Positions 55,449 through 64,000 of a stretch of 64,000 bases of DNA are shown in pieces. The notes under the pieces were generated by a model that did not search any database, had not been told where the DNA came from, and was given only the letters and a program-made list of their open reading frames with translations. This DNA comes from Roseivivax jejudonensis. Lineage in GTDB: Bacteria > Pseudomonadota > Alphaproteobacteria > Rhodobacterales > Rhodobacteraceae. Every line of letters begins with the position of its first letter. The first letter of the stretch is position 1. The position numbers and the translations under genes were made by a program. The stretch spans positions 1-64,000 of the forward strand of contig NZ_FWFK01000007.1 in assembly GCF_900172265.1 (NCBI RefSeq), written 5' to 3'.

Positions 55449-56042
55449 ATGGCCCAACCCAAGATCGCGATCATCTTCTACACCACCTACGGCACCAACC
55501 ACGCGGTCGCGCTCGAGGCGCAGGCGGCAGCCGAGGCCGCCGGCGCGGATGTCCGCCTGCGCCGCGTGCCCGAGACGGCCCCGAAAGAGGTTGTCGAAAG
55601 CCAGGACGCGTGGAAGGCCCAGCTGGAGAAGATGTCGGATATCACCGAGGTCAGCCATGACGACATGACCTGGGCGGACGGCTATTTCTTCATCACGCCG
55701 ACCCGCTACGGCAATCCGGCCAGCCAGATGCGCGCTTTCATCGACACGCTCGGCCCGCTCTGGATGGAGGGCAAGCTGGCCGACAAGACGGTGACGATGG
55801 CCACGTCGGCCAATACCGTGCATGGCGGGCAGGAAACGACGCTACTGTCGCAGTTCATCACCTTCTCGCACTGGGGCTGCATCATCGTGCCGCCGGGCTA
55901 TACCGACCAGTCGATCTTCGACGCCGGCGGCAACCCTTACGGCTTCTCGAAATCGGCGGGCGAACTGACCGACACCGAGAAGAAGGCACTGAAGCACCAG
56001 ACGACCCGCTTCGTCGAGAAAACCGCGAAGCTCGCCTCCTGA
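55449..56042 (+). CDS. wrbA: NAD(P)H:quinone oxidoreductase (WrbA)
   Basis: 197 residues. Flavodoxin-like FMN-binding: IIFYTTYGTNHAVA in place of the phosphate loop, DGYFFITPTRYGNPASQMRAF, and TSANTVHGGQETTLLS. WrbA reduces quinones by two electrons without semiquinone and protects against oxidative stress. The first loop (YTTYGTN) is a normal variant of YSxYGH. AGGAGAGA site before the ATG. Confidence 0.88.
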   Translation: MAQPKIAIIFYTTYGTNHAVALEAQAAAEAAGADVRLRRVPETAPKEVVESQDAWKAQLEKMSDITEVSHDDMTWADGYFFITPTRYGNPASQMRAFIDTLGPLWMEGKLADKTVTMATSANTVHGGQETTLLSQFITFSHWGCIIVPPGYTDQSIFDAGGNPYGFSKSAGELTDTEKKALKHQTTRFVEKTAKLAS

Positions 56043-56107
56043 ACCGATGCCGCCATCCCCGCGCCGCACGCGCGGGGATGTGCTATCCTCCCTGTTCGGA
56101 GGCTGAA

Positions 56108-56536
56108 ATGGCGCACCTGAAGACACAGGCAACGGACGCGTCGGTCGACCACCTGATCGCGTCCCTGACGCCCGAGGCGCGGCGCGCCGATGCCGAGCGC
56201 CTCGACCGGATCTTTCACGACGTGACGGGATACCGGCCGCGTGTCTGGGGCGATGCGATCATCGGGTACGGCCGATACAGCTACACCTATGCCAGCGGAC
56301 GCAGCGGCACGTATCTCGCGACCGGGTTCGCGCCACGCAAGAGCGCGATGTCCCTCTACATCATGCCGGGCTACGCCGAGTTCGGCGACCTTCTGGATCG
56401 GCTCGGCCCGCATTCGCGGGGCAAGGCGTGTCTTTACATCAAGCGTCTGGACCGGATCGACGAAGTGGCCCTGTCGGAACTGATCCGGTGCGGCCTGGCG
56501 GATCTGTCGTCGCGGTGGGAGGTCACGCCCGGCTGA
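56108..56536 (+). CDS. DUF1801 family protein
   Basis: 142 residues: ADAERLDRIFHDVTGYRPRVWGDAIIGYGRYSYTYASGRSGTY, then ATGFAPRKSAMSLYIMPGY and a C-terminal helical part. This is the DUF1801 (YdhG-like) domain, small and soluble, of unknown function. GGAGG site before the ATG. It converges on thpR. Confidence 0.75.
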   Translation: MAHLKTQATDASVDHLIASLTPEARRADAERLDRIFHDVTGYRPRVWGDAIIGYGRYSYTYASGRSGTYLATGFAPRKSAMSLYIMPGYAEFGDLLDRLGPHSRGKACLYIKRLDRIDEVALSELIRCGLADLSSRWEVTPG

Positions 56537-56540
56537 ACGA

Positions 56541-57086
56541 TCAGCCCAGCGGGAACTCCGCAAGCTCGTCGTAGACCGCGCCCGCCTTTGTCAGCACGGA
56601 TTCGTAGAGGACGAAACGATCGGCGCGCACGTCCTCGACCGTCATGTGTGCCTCGCGCTTCAGGAACGCCGCGAGCTTGGCCTCTTCCTCCGTGTCGAGC
56701 CGGCCCGGCAGCCGTGCGAAGGTGACGTGCGGGCGAAACCGGCGGCGCTCGAGCGGCAGGCCGGCGCCATGACAGCGTGAGCGTACGCGGTCGTGCAGAT
56801 CGCGCAGTCGGCCATCATCCTCGGCCGAAAGCGCGAGGGCATGACCCGTCTGGCCATTGCCGAAGCTCGTGACCCCCGACAGGCGATAGGTGAATGCGGG
56901 CGGCGCGAGCGTCTCCAGCGCCTCGGCGACTTCGCGCAGATCGGCCTCGGGCACGTCGCCGAGGAACGCGAGCGTCAGGTGCATTGTCTCGGGGTCCATC
57001 ACGCGACCGACATCGAGCCGGTCGCCCATCGCCTCGAGCACGTCGGCATCCGACAGGGGCAGCGGCAGGGCAATGAAAGCGCGCAT
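56541..57086 (-). CDS. thpR: RNA 2',3'-cyclic phosphodiesterase
   Basis: 181 residues. Two HxTx motifs, HLTLAF (about 36-41) and HVTFAR (about 120-125), form the 2H phosphoesterase active site. ThpR (LigT) opens 2',3'-cyclic phosphates on RNA and can ligate tRNA halves in vitro. The ATG at 57086 is preceded by AAAGGAG; a GTG three bases upstream is in frame. Single gene. Confidence 0.88.
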   Translation of the reverse strand: MRAFIALPLPLSDADVLEAMGDRLDVGRVMDPETMHLTLAFLGDVPEADLREVAEALETLAPPAFTYRLSGVTSFGNGQTGHALALSAEDDGRLRDLHDRVRSRCHGAGLPLERRRFRPHVTFARLPGRLDTEEEAKLAAFLKREAHMTVEDVRADRFVLYESVLTKAGAVYDELAEFPLG

Positions 57087-57144
57087 CACGGCTCCTTTCG
57101 TCCCTCACGATGTCGCGCATCGCGCGGCGGCCTGCAAGCCGGGC

Positions 57145-58131
57145 TCAGCGGCGGAACGGCCAGGCCCGGCGACCCGGCCGCCGCGCGCCGCGTTCGCGCA
57201 GGAACACGACGAGGCCCGCGCCCACGATCAACGCGCACCCGGCCCATGTGGCGATGTCGGGCCATTCGCCGAAAATTGCCCAGCCCCAGAAGATCGCGAG
57301 CGGCAGGCCGAGGTATTCGAACGGCGCGATGACCGAGGCGTCCGCGAGCCGGTACGACGCCGACAGGCAATAGCCGACGAACCCCGACATAAGCCCGATC
57401 AGGCCGAGCGCCGCCCAGTCCTCGCGCGGCGGCACGATCCAAGCGCGCAGAAGAAACTGCACGCTTTCGTCGGTGCTGCCTGCGGCGAAGCGGCCATCGC
57501 CCGCGACGACGAACATCAGCGCCGACACGACGAGGAAGGTCAGGTGGATGTAGACGGCGAGGGCCGAGGCGCGCGCAGCGACGCCGAGCTTGCGCGTCAT
57601 CACCTGCATCAGCGCGTAGAGCAGCGCGGCGACCACGGGCAGAAGCAGGGTCGCCCGGCCAAGCCCCTCGGGCAAATCGGCGAGCGGGCGCTGCATCACC
57701 ACGACGCCGGCGAGTCCGACGAGGATGGCGATCATCCGCGGCACCCCCACGCGCTCGCCCAGAAGCGGGATCGACAGGAGCGTGATGAAGAGCGGGGCAA
57801 CGAAGAACAGCGCGGTCGCGAGCCCGAGCGGCAGCACCGCCACCGCGGCGAAGAACGTCATGTTGGCTCCGGCGACGAGCAAACCGCGCAGCGCGTGAAG
57901 GCCCGGCGTGGCCGTGCGCAGCAGGTGCAGCCCGCCCTCCGCCTGCACGATGCCGAGCGTCAGCACGAGCCCGATCGCGGAGCGGATGAAGACGATCTGG
58001 TGCAGCGGGTAACCGCTCGACAGCACCTTCACCAGCATGTCGTTCACCGAGATCGCGGCCACGCCGAGCGAGATCAGGGCGATACCGAGCGCGGGGCGGT
58101 CTGCGGAAAGGGCGGCGGACGGGGCGGACAT
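57145..58131 (-). CDS. EamA/DMT family transporter
   Basis: 328 residues, about ten hydrophobic segments in two EamA repeats (VNDMLVKVLSSGYPLHQIVFIRSAIGL near the start; GYCLSASYRLADASVIAPFEYLGLPLAIFWGWAIFGEWP in the second). The second half is the RarD/YdcZ-like pattern seen in riboflavin or S-adenosylmethionine exporters of alphaproteobacteria, but the substrate is unknown. Independent of the LysR-linked one at 44468-45385. Confidence 0.85.
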   Translation of the reverse strand: MSAPSAALSADRPALGIALISLGVAAISVNDMLVKVLSSGYPLHQIVFIRSAIGLVLTLGIVQAEGGLHLLRTATPGLHALRGLLVAGANMTFFAAVAVLPLGLATALFFVAPLFITLLSIPLLGERVGVPRMIAILVGLAGVVVMQRPLADLPEGLGRATLLLPVVAALLYALMQVMTRKLGVAARASALAVYIHLTFLVVSALMFVVAGDGRFAAGSTDESVQFLLRAWIVPPREDWAALGLIGLMSGFVGYCLSASYRLADASVIAPFEYLGLPLAIFWGWAIFGEWPDIATWAGCALIVGAGLVVFLRERGARRPGRRAWPFRR

Positions 58132-58294
58132 GCAGCCGTGGTATCGCCTTCGCGCCGGCTTTCACAGCGGCTTGTCCGGGCAAGACCCTTTGCCGGCATC
58201 GTGCGCTGCACAGGGCAGTGGGCCGGAATGCACATTGGCGGGGATCGATGCGGCCGCTAGGTCTGGGCGGGACACGATGGACGGGAGACACGCC

Positions 58295-59226
<932 letters not shown>

Positions 59227-59230
<4 letters not shown>

Positions 59231-59988
59231 ACTGGACGGCCGTCGGCGCAATCTACCGCTTCGAGATGGCGCGGTTCTTCCGCACGCTCCTGCAGAGTTT
59301 CATCTCGCCCGTCATCTCAACCTCGCTCTACTTCGTGGTGTTCGGCGCCGCGATCGGCAGCCGTATCGACGAGGTCGAGGGGGTCAGCTACGGCGCCTTC
59401 ATCGTTCCGGGCCTCGTGATGCTTTCGGTGATCACGCAGGCGATATCGAACGCGTCCTTCGGGATCTACTTTCCGAAATTCATCGGCACGATATACGAGC
59501 TTCTCTCGGCGCCGATCAGCTTCATCGAAATCGTCACCGGCTATGTCGGCGCGGCGGCCACGAAGGCGCTGTTCATCGGGATCGTGATCCTCGTGACCGC
59601 GTCGCTCTTCGTCCCGATGCGGATCGAGCACCCGGTGGCAATGCTCGCGTTCCTCGTGCTGACCTGCCTGAGTTTCGCGCTCCTGGGCTTCATTCTCGGC
59701 ATCTGGGCGTCGAATTTCGAGCAGCTGCAGCTGGTGCCGCTACTGGTCATCACGCCGCTCGTCTTTCTCGGCGGCTCGTTCTACTCGATCTCGATGCTGC
59801 CGCCGCTCTGGCAGAACGTCGCGCTGATCAACCCGGTGGTCTACCTGATCTCGGGGTTTCGGTGGTCCTTTTACGGATTGGCCGACGTGCCTGTCGCGGT
59901 CAGCCTTCTGGCGATCGCCGGCTTCACCGCGCTCTGCCTCGGCGCGATCTGGTGGATCTTCCGCACAGGGTGGCGGATCCGCGCCTGA
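59227..59988 (+). CDS. ABC-2 exporter permease (NodJ/YadH type)
   Basis: 253 residues, six hydrophobic segments. [37 protein letters not shown] and a late [12 protein letters not shown] are conserved in ABC-2 permeases. It forms a pump with the ATPase encoded just before it (ATGA overlap). Relatives export nodulation factors, polysaccharide precursors or drugs; substrate unknown. Confidence 0.9.
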
Positions 59989-60106
59989 TGCGCGGTGCCC
60001 GCCCGGAGCGTGCGCCCGCGCCGTCCGGCCGGTGGCCGGGCCGTGCGAATGGAACGGCCACGTCATGGCGCTCGCTTTCGGGCCGGGACCGGGCTAGAGC
60101 CATGCC

Positions 60107-61345
60107 ATGAACCGACGCATCGTGCCCTTGGGCGAGGCCCGCCATCTGCCGCTCTGGCAGCGTCCGGTGACGCTGCTGTTCCTGATGGCGATCGCCATGC
60201 CGCTGAGCTTTGCCACGTGGTCGGCACTTCTCAACAACTTCGTCATCGAGGCGGCGGGGTTCGACGGCGCGGATATCGGCTGGCTGCACACGGTGCGCGA
60301 GATCCCGGGCTTCCTCGCCGTCGGCGTCATCGCGGTGATCATCTTCATGCGCGAGCAGGTGCTCGCGCTGGTGTCGCTGGCCCTGCTGGGTGTCGCCACG
60401 GCCATGACGGCGATGTTTCCTTCGCTGGGCGGCATCCTGACGATCACCATGCTGAGCTCGATCGGCTTTCACTACTTCGAGACGGTCAACCAGTCGCTGC
60501 AGCTGCAATGGCTGCCGAAGGACCGCGCGCCGCAGGTGCTCGGGCTTCTCGTCGCGGCCGCCTCGGCGGCGACACTCGTCGCCTATGTCGCCATCGTCAT
60601 GACGTGGGAAACGCTCGATCTTTCCTATGGGGCCGTCTACGTCGCGTCTGGCGGCCTGACGCTCGTCATCGTCGCCTATTGCGCGGTGGCGATGCCGCAG
60701 TTCGAGGCGCCGAACCCGCAGGTCAAGCGGTTCGTCCTGCGCCGGCGCTACTGGCTCTACTATGCGTTGCAGTTCATGTCGGGCGCGCGGCGGCAGATCT
60801 TCGTCGTGTTCGCCGGCTTCATGATGGTGGAGCGCTTCGGCTTCGAGGTGCACGAGGTGACCGGCCTGTTCCTGGTCAATCTCCTCGCCAACATGGCGTT
60901 CGCGCCGCTCATGGGGCGGGCGGTGCACCGCTTCGGCGAGCGTCGCGCGCTGGTCTTCGAGTATGCCGGCCTTGTGGGCGTGTTCCTCGCCTATGGCGGG
61001 GTGTACTGGTTCGGCTGGGGCGTGGCGCTGGCTGCCGCGCTCTACGTGCTGGATCACCTGTTCTTCGCGCTCGCGCTGGCGCTCAAGACCTATTTCCAGA
61101 AGATCGCGGACCCCGGAGATATCGCCCCGACGGCCGCCGTCGCCTTCACGATCAACCATATCGCCGCGGTCTTCCTGCCGGCGCTCCTTGGTTATCTGTG
61201 GCTGGTCGCGCCGCAGGCGGTGTTCACGCTGGCCGCCGGGATGGCTGCGACGTCGCTGATGCTGGCGCTGCTGATCCCGCGGCACCCGGCGCCCGGCCAC
61301 GAGACGGTGTTCGCCCCGCTCCTGCCGGCGGCCCCGGCGGAGTGA
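60107..61345 (+). CDS. MFS transporter
   Basis: 412 residues, twelve hydrophobic segments. Conserved cytoplasmic motifs are weak: the expected loop after helix 2 reads VREIPGFL. The second half includes YFQKIADPGDIAPTAAVAFTINHIAAVFLPA, seen in a MFS subgroup of uncharacterised carriers of alphaproteobacteria. Substrate unknown. It is convergent with the sodium symporter gene. Confidence 0.8.
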   Translation: MNRRIVPLGEARHLPLWQRPVTLLFLMAIAMPLSFATWSALLNNFVIEAAGFDGADIGWLHTVREIPGFLAVGVIAVIIFMREQVLALVSLALLGVATAMTAMFPSLGGILTITMLSSIGFHYFETVNQSLQLQWLPKDRAPQVLGLLVAAASAATLVAYVAIVMTWETLDLSYGAVYVASGGLTLVIVAYCAVAMPQFEAPNPQVKRFVLRRRYWLYYALQFMSGARRQIFVVFAGFMMVERFGFEVHEVTGLFLVNLLANMAFAPLMGRAVHRFGERRALVFEYAGLVGVFLAYGGVYWFGWGVALAAALYVLDHLFFALALALKTYFQKIADPGDIAPTAAVAFTINHIAAVFLPALLGYLWLVAPQAVFTLAAGMAATSLMLALLIPRHPAPGHETVFAPLLPAAPAE

Positions 61346-61347
61346 GG

Positions 61348-61371
61348 GCGCGCGCCTGAGCGCGCGCCCGT
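61348..61371. terminator. Strong hairpin between convergent genes
   Basis: Ten-bp perfect stem GGGCGCGCGC/GCGCGCGCCC (61348-61357, 61362-61371) with a CTGA loop, in the short gap between the MFS and symporter stop codons. No T-tract on either side, but as a shared barrier it may serve both genes. Confidence 0.5.
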
Positions 61372-61378
61372 CCCGGCG

Positions 61379-62974
61379 TCACCAGAACAGTACGAGGATC
61401 CCCAGCATCGCCACGCCGAGCAGGCAGGCCCAAAGCTTGACGTTGGCGTAGATCGGCGCGTCGTCGCGCAGCGCCTCGGTGGCGATCTCCGGGGTCCAGG
61501 TCGCCCCCTCGTATTCCTCGCCGGCGCCGTGGCTTCCGCTGAGGCTGACGGCCGCGAAGATCAGGCAGGAGACGAGGGTCATCAGGCCGACATTGGCGGT
61601 GAAGTGGATCGGCCAGTACTCGAGCTGCGTGGCGATGAAGACGGCGATGGCGATGCCGTGCCCGGCCCAGAGCGTCGTGAAGGCCGCGGTATCGGTGCCG
61701 CGCGGCCAGAGCGCTCCGAGGATGAAGATCGCCACGACCGGCGGCACGAGCACCGAGAATGCCTGCTGCAGGTAGTCCCAGAGCCCACCCATGTCGTCGA
61801 TGAAGGGCGCCCACAGGATCGCGATCACCATCAGCACCAGCGTCGTGATCTGGCCGATGCGGCGCTGCTCGGACGGCTCGCGGTCGGCGATGTTCATGAA
61901 ATCGTGCCCGATCAGCGTCGAGGAGGAGTTGAGCGTGGAATCGACGCTCGACATGATCGCGGCGACGAGGCCTGCGAGCACCAGACCGGTCAGGCCGGCG
62001 GGCAGGATCGTGGTGGTGATCGTCGGAAAGACCATGTCGGCGTTCGACAGGTCCGGAACGACCGAGATCGCCATCGCGCCCGGCAGCACCATGATGAACA
62101 TCGGGATGATCTTGAGGAAACCGCCGAGGATCGCGCCGCGCTGCGCCTCGCGCAGGTCGCGCGCGCCCAGCACCCGCTGCACGATGTACTGGTTGGTGAC
62201 CCAGTACCAGAAGCCGAGGAGCGGCACGCCGAAGAACAGCCCCGTCCAGGGCAGCGTTTCGTTGTCGCGCGGCAGCACGAGGCTCAGGTGATCCTCGCCG
62301 GGCACGCTCTCCTTCACCTGCGCCCACGAGAAATCGTTGCCCTGGAACAGGATGAACGTCATCGCGGCGCAGCCGATGATGAGCACGACGGCCTGCAGAA
62401 CGTCGGTATAGACCACGGCCTTCAGGCCGCCCGACGCGGTGTAGATGCCTGCAAAGATGCCGAGACCGACGCAGGTCTGCCAGATCGGGATGTCGGGAAA
62501 GAAGGTCTGCACCACCACGCCGCCGGCATAGAGCCCGCCGGCGGTGTCGACGATGACCGTCAGCACGATCGTCACCGCCGAGAAGTAGAGCCGCGCGCGG
62601 CGGTCGAAACGCCGCTCGAGCCATTCGGGGATCGTCGTCACCCGGGCCTTGAAGAACAGGGGCGCGAACACGAAGGCCAGCAGGATGAGGGGGATGCCCG
62701 CCATCCACTCGTATGCCGAGGTGGCGATGCCGGTGGTGTAGGCGGCCCCCGTCAGGCCGATGAGCGTGGTCGAGGAGATGTTGGAGGCGAAGAGCGAGAA
62801 ACCGACGACCGTCCAGGTCAGGGTTCGCCCCGCGAGAAAGAGATCCTCACCGCTTTCGGTTCGTCGGGAGACCCATACACCGATCCCGATGATCACAAGG
62901 AAATAGGCGACGAGGACGGCGATATCGAGCCCGGTGATCGCGCCCGACACCGCTTGCGAGGCTCCCTCTTCCAT
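61379..62974 (-). CDS. Sodium:solute symporter (SSS family)
   Basis: 531 residues with 13-14 membrane segments. SLFASNISSTTLIGLTGAAY, the GGLKAVVYTDVLQ signature of SSS proteins, NQYIVQRVLGARDLREAQRGA and LAGLVAAIMSSVDSTLNSSSTLIGHDF are as in SGLT-like sugar symporters. Sugars are the likely substrates, driven by sodium, which suits a marine organism. Conserved Na2-site Ser pair in SSVDS. The ATG has an AGGAGGAG site. Divergent from prmA. Confidence 0.88.
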   Translation of the reverse strand: MEEGASQAVSGAITGLDIAVLVAYFLVIIGIGVWVSRRTESGEDLFLAGRTLTWTVVGFSLFASNISSTTLIGLTGAAYTTGIATSAYEWMAGIPLILLAFVFAPLFFKARVTTIPEWLERRFDRRARLYFSAVTIVLTVIVDTAGGLYAGGVVVQTFFPDIPIWQTCVGLGIFAGIYTASGGLKAVVYTDVLQAVVLIIGCAAMTFILFQGNDFSWAQVKESVPGEDHLSLVLPRDNETLPWTGLFFGVPLLGFWYWVTNQYIVQRVLGARDLREAQRGAILGGFLKIIPMFIMVLPGAMAISVVPDLSNADMVFPTITTTILPAGLTGLVLAGLVAAIMSSVDSTLNSSSTLIGHDFMNIADREPSEQRRIGQITTLVLMVIAILWAPFIDDMGGLWDYLQQAFSVLVPPVVAIFILGALWPRGTDTAAFTTLWAGHGIAIAVFIATQLEYWPIHFTANVGLMTLVSCLIFAAVSLSGSHGAGEEYEGATWTPEIATEALRDDAPIYANVKLWACLLGVAMLGILVLFW

Positions 62975-63059
62975 GCTTCAAGCTCCTCCTGACACTGTGT
63001 CGCACCAACCGGAGCGGCGCTGCGGAGGTTCCCGCTAAACGCGAACGGAGATCCCAGGC

Positions 63060-63944
63060 ATGGCCACCTACACGGCGCTGACGACCTTGCGCGGACGCGA
63101 ACCGGCGGAGGCGCTGGGCGAGGCGCTCGAAGAGCTCGACCCGGCGCCGACCGGGGTCGGCGTGTTCGAGATCGAGGACGACAGCGGCCTGTGGGAGGTC
63201 GGCGGCTACTTCGATGCGCCGCCCGACGAGATCGGGCTCGCGCTTCTGGCCGCGTCGTGGGGCGCCGCCGATTTCGCGGTGTCCGAGGTGCCCGACACCG
63301 ATTGGGTCGACAAGGTCCGGCGCGAACTTACGCCGGTCGAGGCCGGCCGTTTCTTCGTCTACGGCAGCCATGACGCCGACAAGGTGCCCGAGGGCGCGGA
63401 GCCGCTCCTGATCGAGGCGGCGATGGCGTTCGGCACCGGACACCACGGCACCACGCTTGGATGTCTGCGTGCGCTCGACCGTCTTGCGACGGCGGGCGTC
63501 GAGGGGCAGCGCGTTGCCGATATCGGGTGCGGCACCGCCGTTCTGGCGATGGCCGCGGCGCGCATCTGGCCGAACCCGGTCCTCGCGTCGGACATAGACG
63601 CGGTAGCGGTCGAGGTCGCCGAGGCCAATGTCCGGGCCAACGATCTCGAGGGGCGAGTCATCTGCGTCGAGGCCACGGGCTTCGACCACCCACGCCTGGC
63701 CGAGGCCGTGCCGTTCGATCTCGTCTTCGCCAACATCCTGCTCGCCCCGCTCGTCGCGCTTGCGCCCGACATGGGCCGCGTGGTGGCGACTGGCGGGCGC
63801 GCGATCCTGTCGGGAATCCTCACGCGGCAGGCGGATGAAACCGTGGCCGCGTACCGCGACGCCGGGTTCGAGGTCGAGCATCGCGAAGAGATCGGCGACT
63901 GGGTCACCCTCACGCTGCGTCGTGACGCGGAGGCGTCGTCGTAA
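63060..63944 (+). CDS. prmA: Ribosomal protein L11 methyltransferase
   Basis: 294 residues. The N-terminal substrate-recognition domain (to about 95) is followed by a linker and a SAM methyltransferase with AMAFGTGHHGTTLGCLRAL, VADIGCGTAVLAMAAARI and the NILLAPL motif, diagnostic for PrmA. It trimethylates the N-terminus and lysines of L11. The ATG at 63060 leads straight into the domain. A single gene at the right end of the window; the last ~55 bases contain nothing supported. Confidence 0.94.
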   Translation: MATYTALTTLRGREPAEALGEALEELDPAPTGVGVFEIEDDSGLWEVGGYFDAPPDEIGLALLAASWGAADFAVSEVPDTDWVDKVRRELTPVEAGRFFVYGSHDADKVPEGAEPLLIEAAMAFGTGHHGTTLGCLRALDRLATAGVEGQRVADIGCGTAVLAMAAARIWPNPVLASDIDAVAVEVAEANVRANDLEGRVICVEATGFDHPRLAEAVPFDLVFANILLAPLVALAPDMGRVVATGGRAILSGILTRQADETVAAYRDAGFEVEHREEIGDWVTLTLRRDAEASS

Positions 63945-64000
63945 CGCGGCGACCGCAGCGATTGCCGCAAAAATGCCTTAATTCAGGGCTACGTCCGACC

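Noticed and set aside
63945..64000. Start of another gene at the right edge
   Set aside because: Only about 55 bases remain; no start codon with a ribosome site can be judged.

Overview
The window is GC-rich, densely coded chromosomal DNA of an alphaproteobacterium, most likely of the Rhodobacteraceae (Rhodobacter/Roseobacter type). Clues are a split F0 ATP synthase operon with b and b' subunits (atpI-B-E-b'-b, without F1 genes beside it), a 41-residue ribosomal protein L36, a serC-serA operon with the alphaproteobacterial SerC type, small DUF1674 and DUF4170 proteins, and a formate dehydrogenase alpha chain of the FdsA type. Apart from the first ~1.1 kb it reads as core genome: no prophage, CRISPR array or plasmid functions are visible.

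Layout. 1-1.1 kb: truncated end of an IS3-family element, an AT-richer orphan gene and a possible tRNA 3'-end fragment, which look like the edge of an acquired segment. 1.5-4.3 kb: ferric iron ABC permease and periplasmic binding protein, convergent, with no ATPase. 4.5-8.7 kb: RND efflux pump and adaptor. 8.8-12.8 kb: rlmN, an IalB-like secreted protein, an asparaginase-like protein and serB. 12.8-15.8 kb: structured leader, then serC-serA for serine synthesis. 15.9-19 kb: formate dehydrogenase alpha subunit without its usual partners, plus a 53-residue membrane protein. 19.1-29.5 kb: an acyl-CoA synthetase, a complete LivGHMKF-type ABC importer with small genes between, an HdeA-like protein and a PaaK-like CoA ligase, which together suggest uptake and CoA activation of an organic acid. 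29.5-32.4 kb: a degenerate caspase-like protein with peptidoglycan-binding domains, two small membrane proteins, rpmJ and tRNA-Val.

32.5-45.8 kb: N-formylglutamate amidohydrolase, the lipid A/Kdo genes lpxK-waaA-DUF4170, a glycosyltransferase, a CysQ-like phosphatase and pmbA, a phosphodiester-glycosidase-like protein with rbfA, dapB, rsmB, and LysR, EamA and ArsR genes. 45.9-46.9 kb: two secreted proteins sharing a C-terminal hydrophobic plus poly-Asp tail. 47-49.8 kb: F0 ATP synthase operon. 49.9-64 kb: nadE, a secreted protein with 18 MORN repeats, a small Tudor-like protein, an AlkB-type alkane hydroxylase, a zincin, wrbA, a DUF1801-like protein, thpR, a drug/metabolite transporter, an ABC-2 exporter pair, an MFS permease, a sodium:solute symporter and prmA.

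Most genes are housekeeping. The more unusual items are the serC leader RNA candidate, the orphan FdsA-like protein, a dispersed hairpin-plus-tail intergenic element present three times, the paired poly-Asp proteins, the inactive-looking caspase protein and the island-edge signals at the left end. Start codons were chosen from Shine-Dalgarno spacing and overlap with neighbours. All functional names rest on reading motifs by eye, not on searches.
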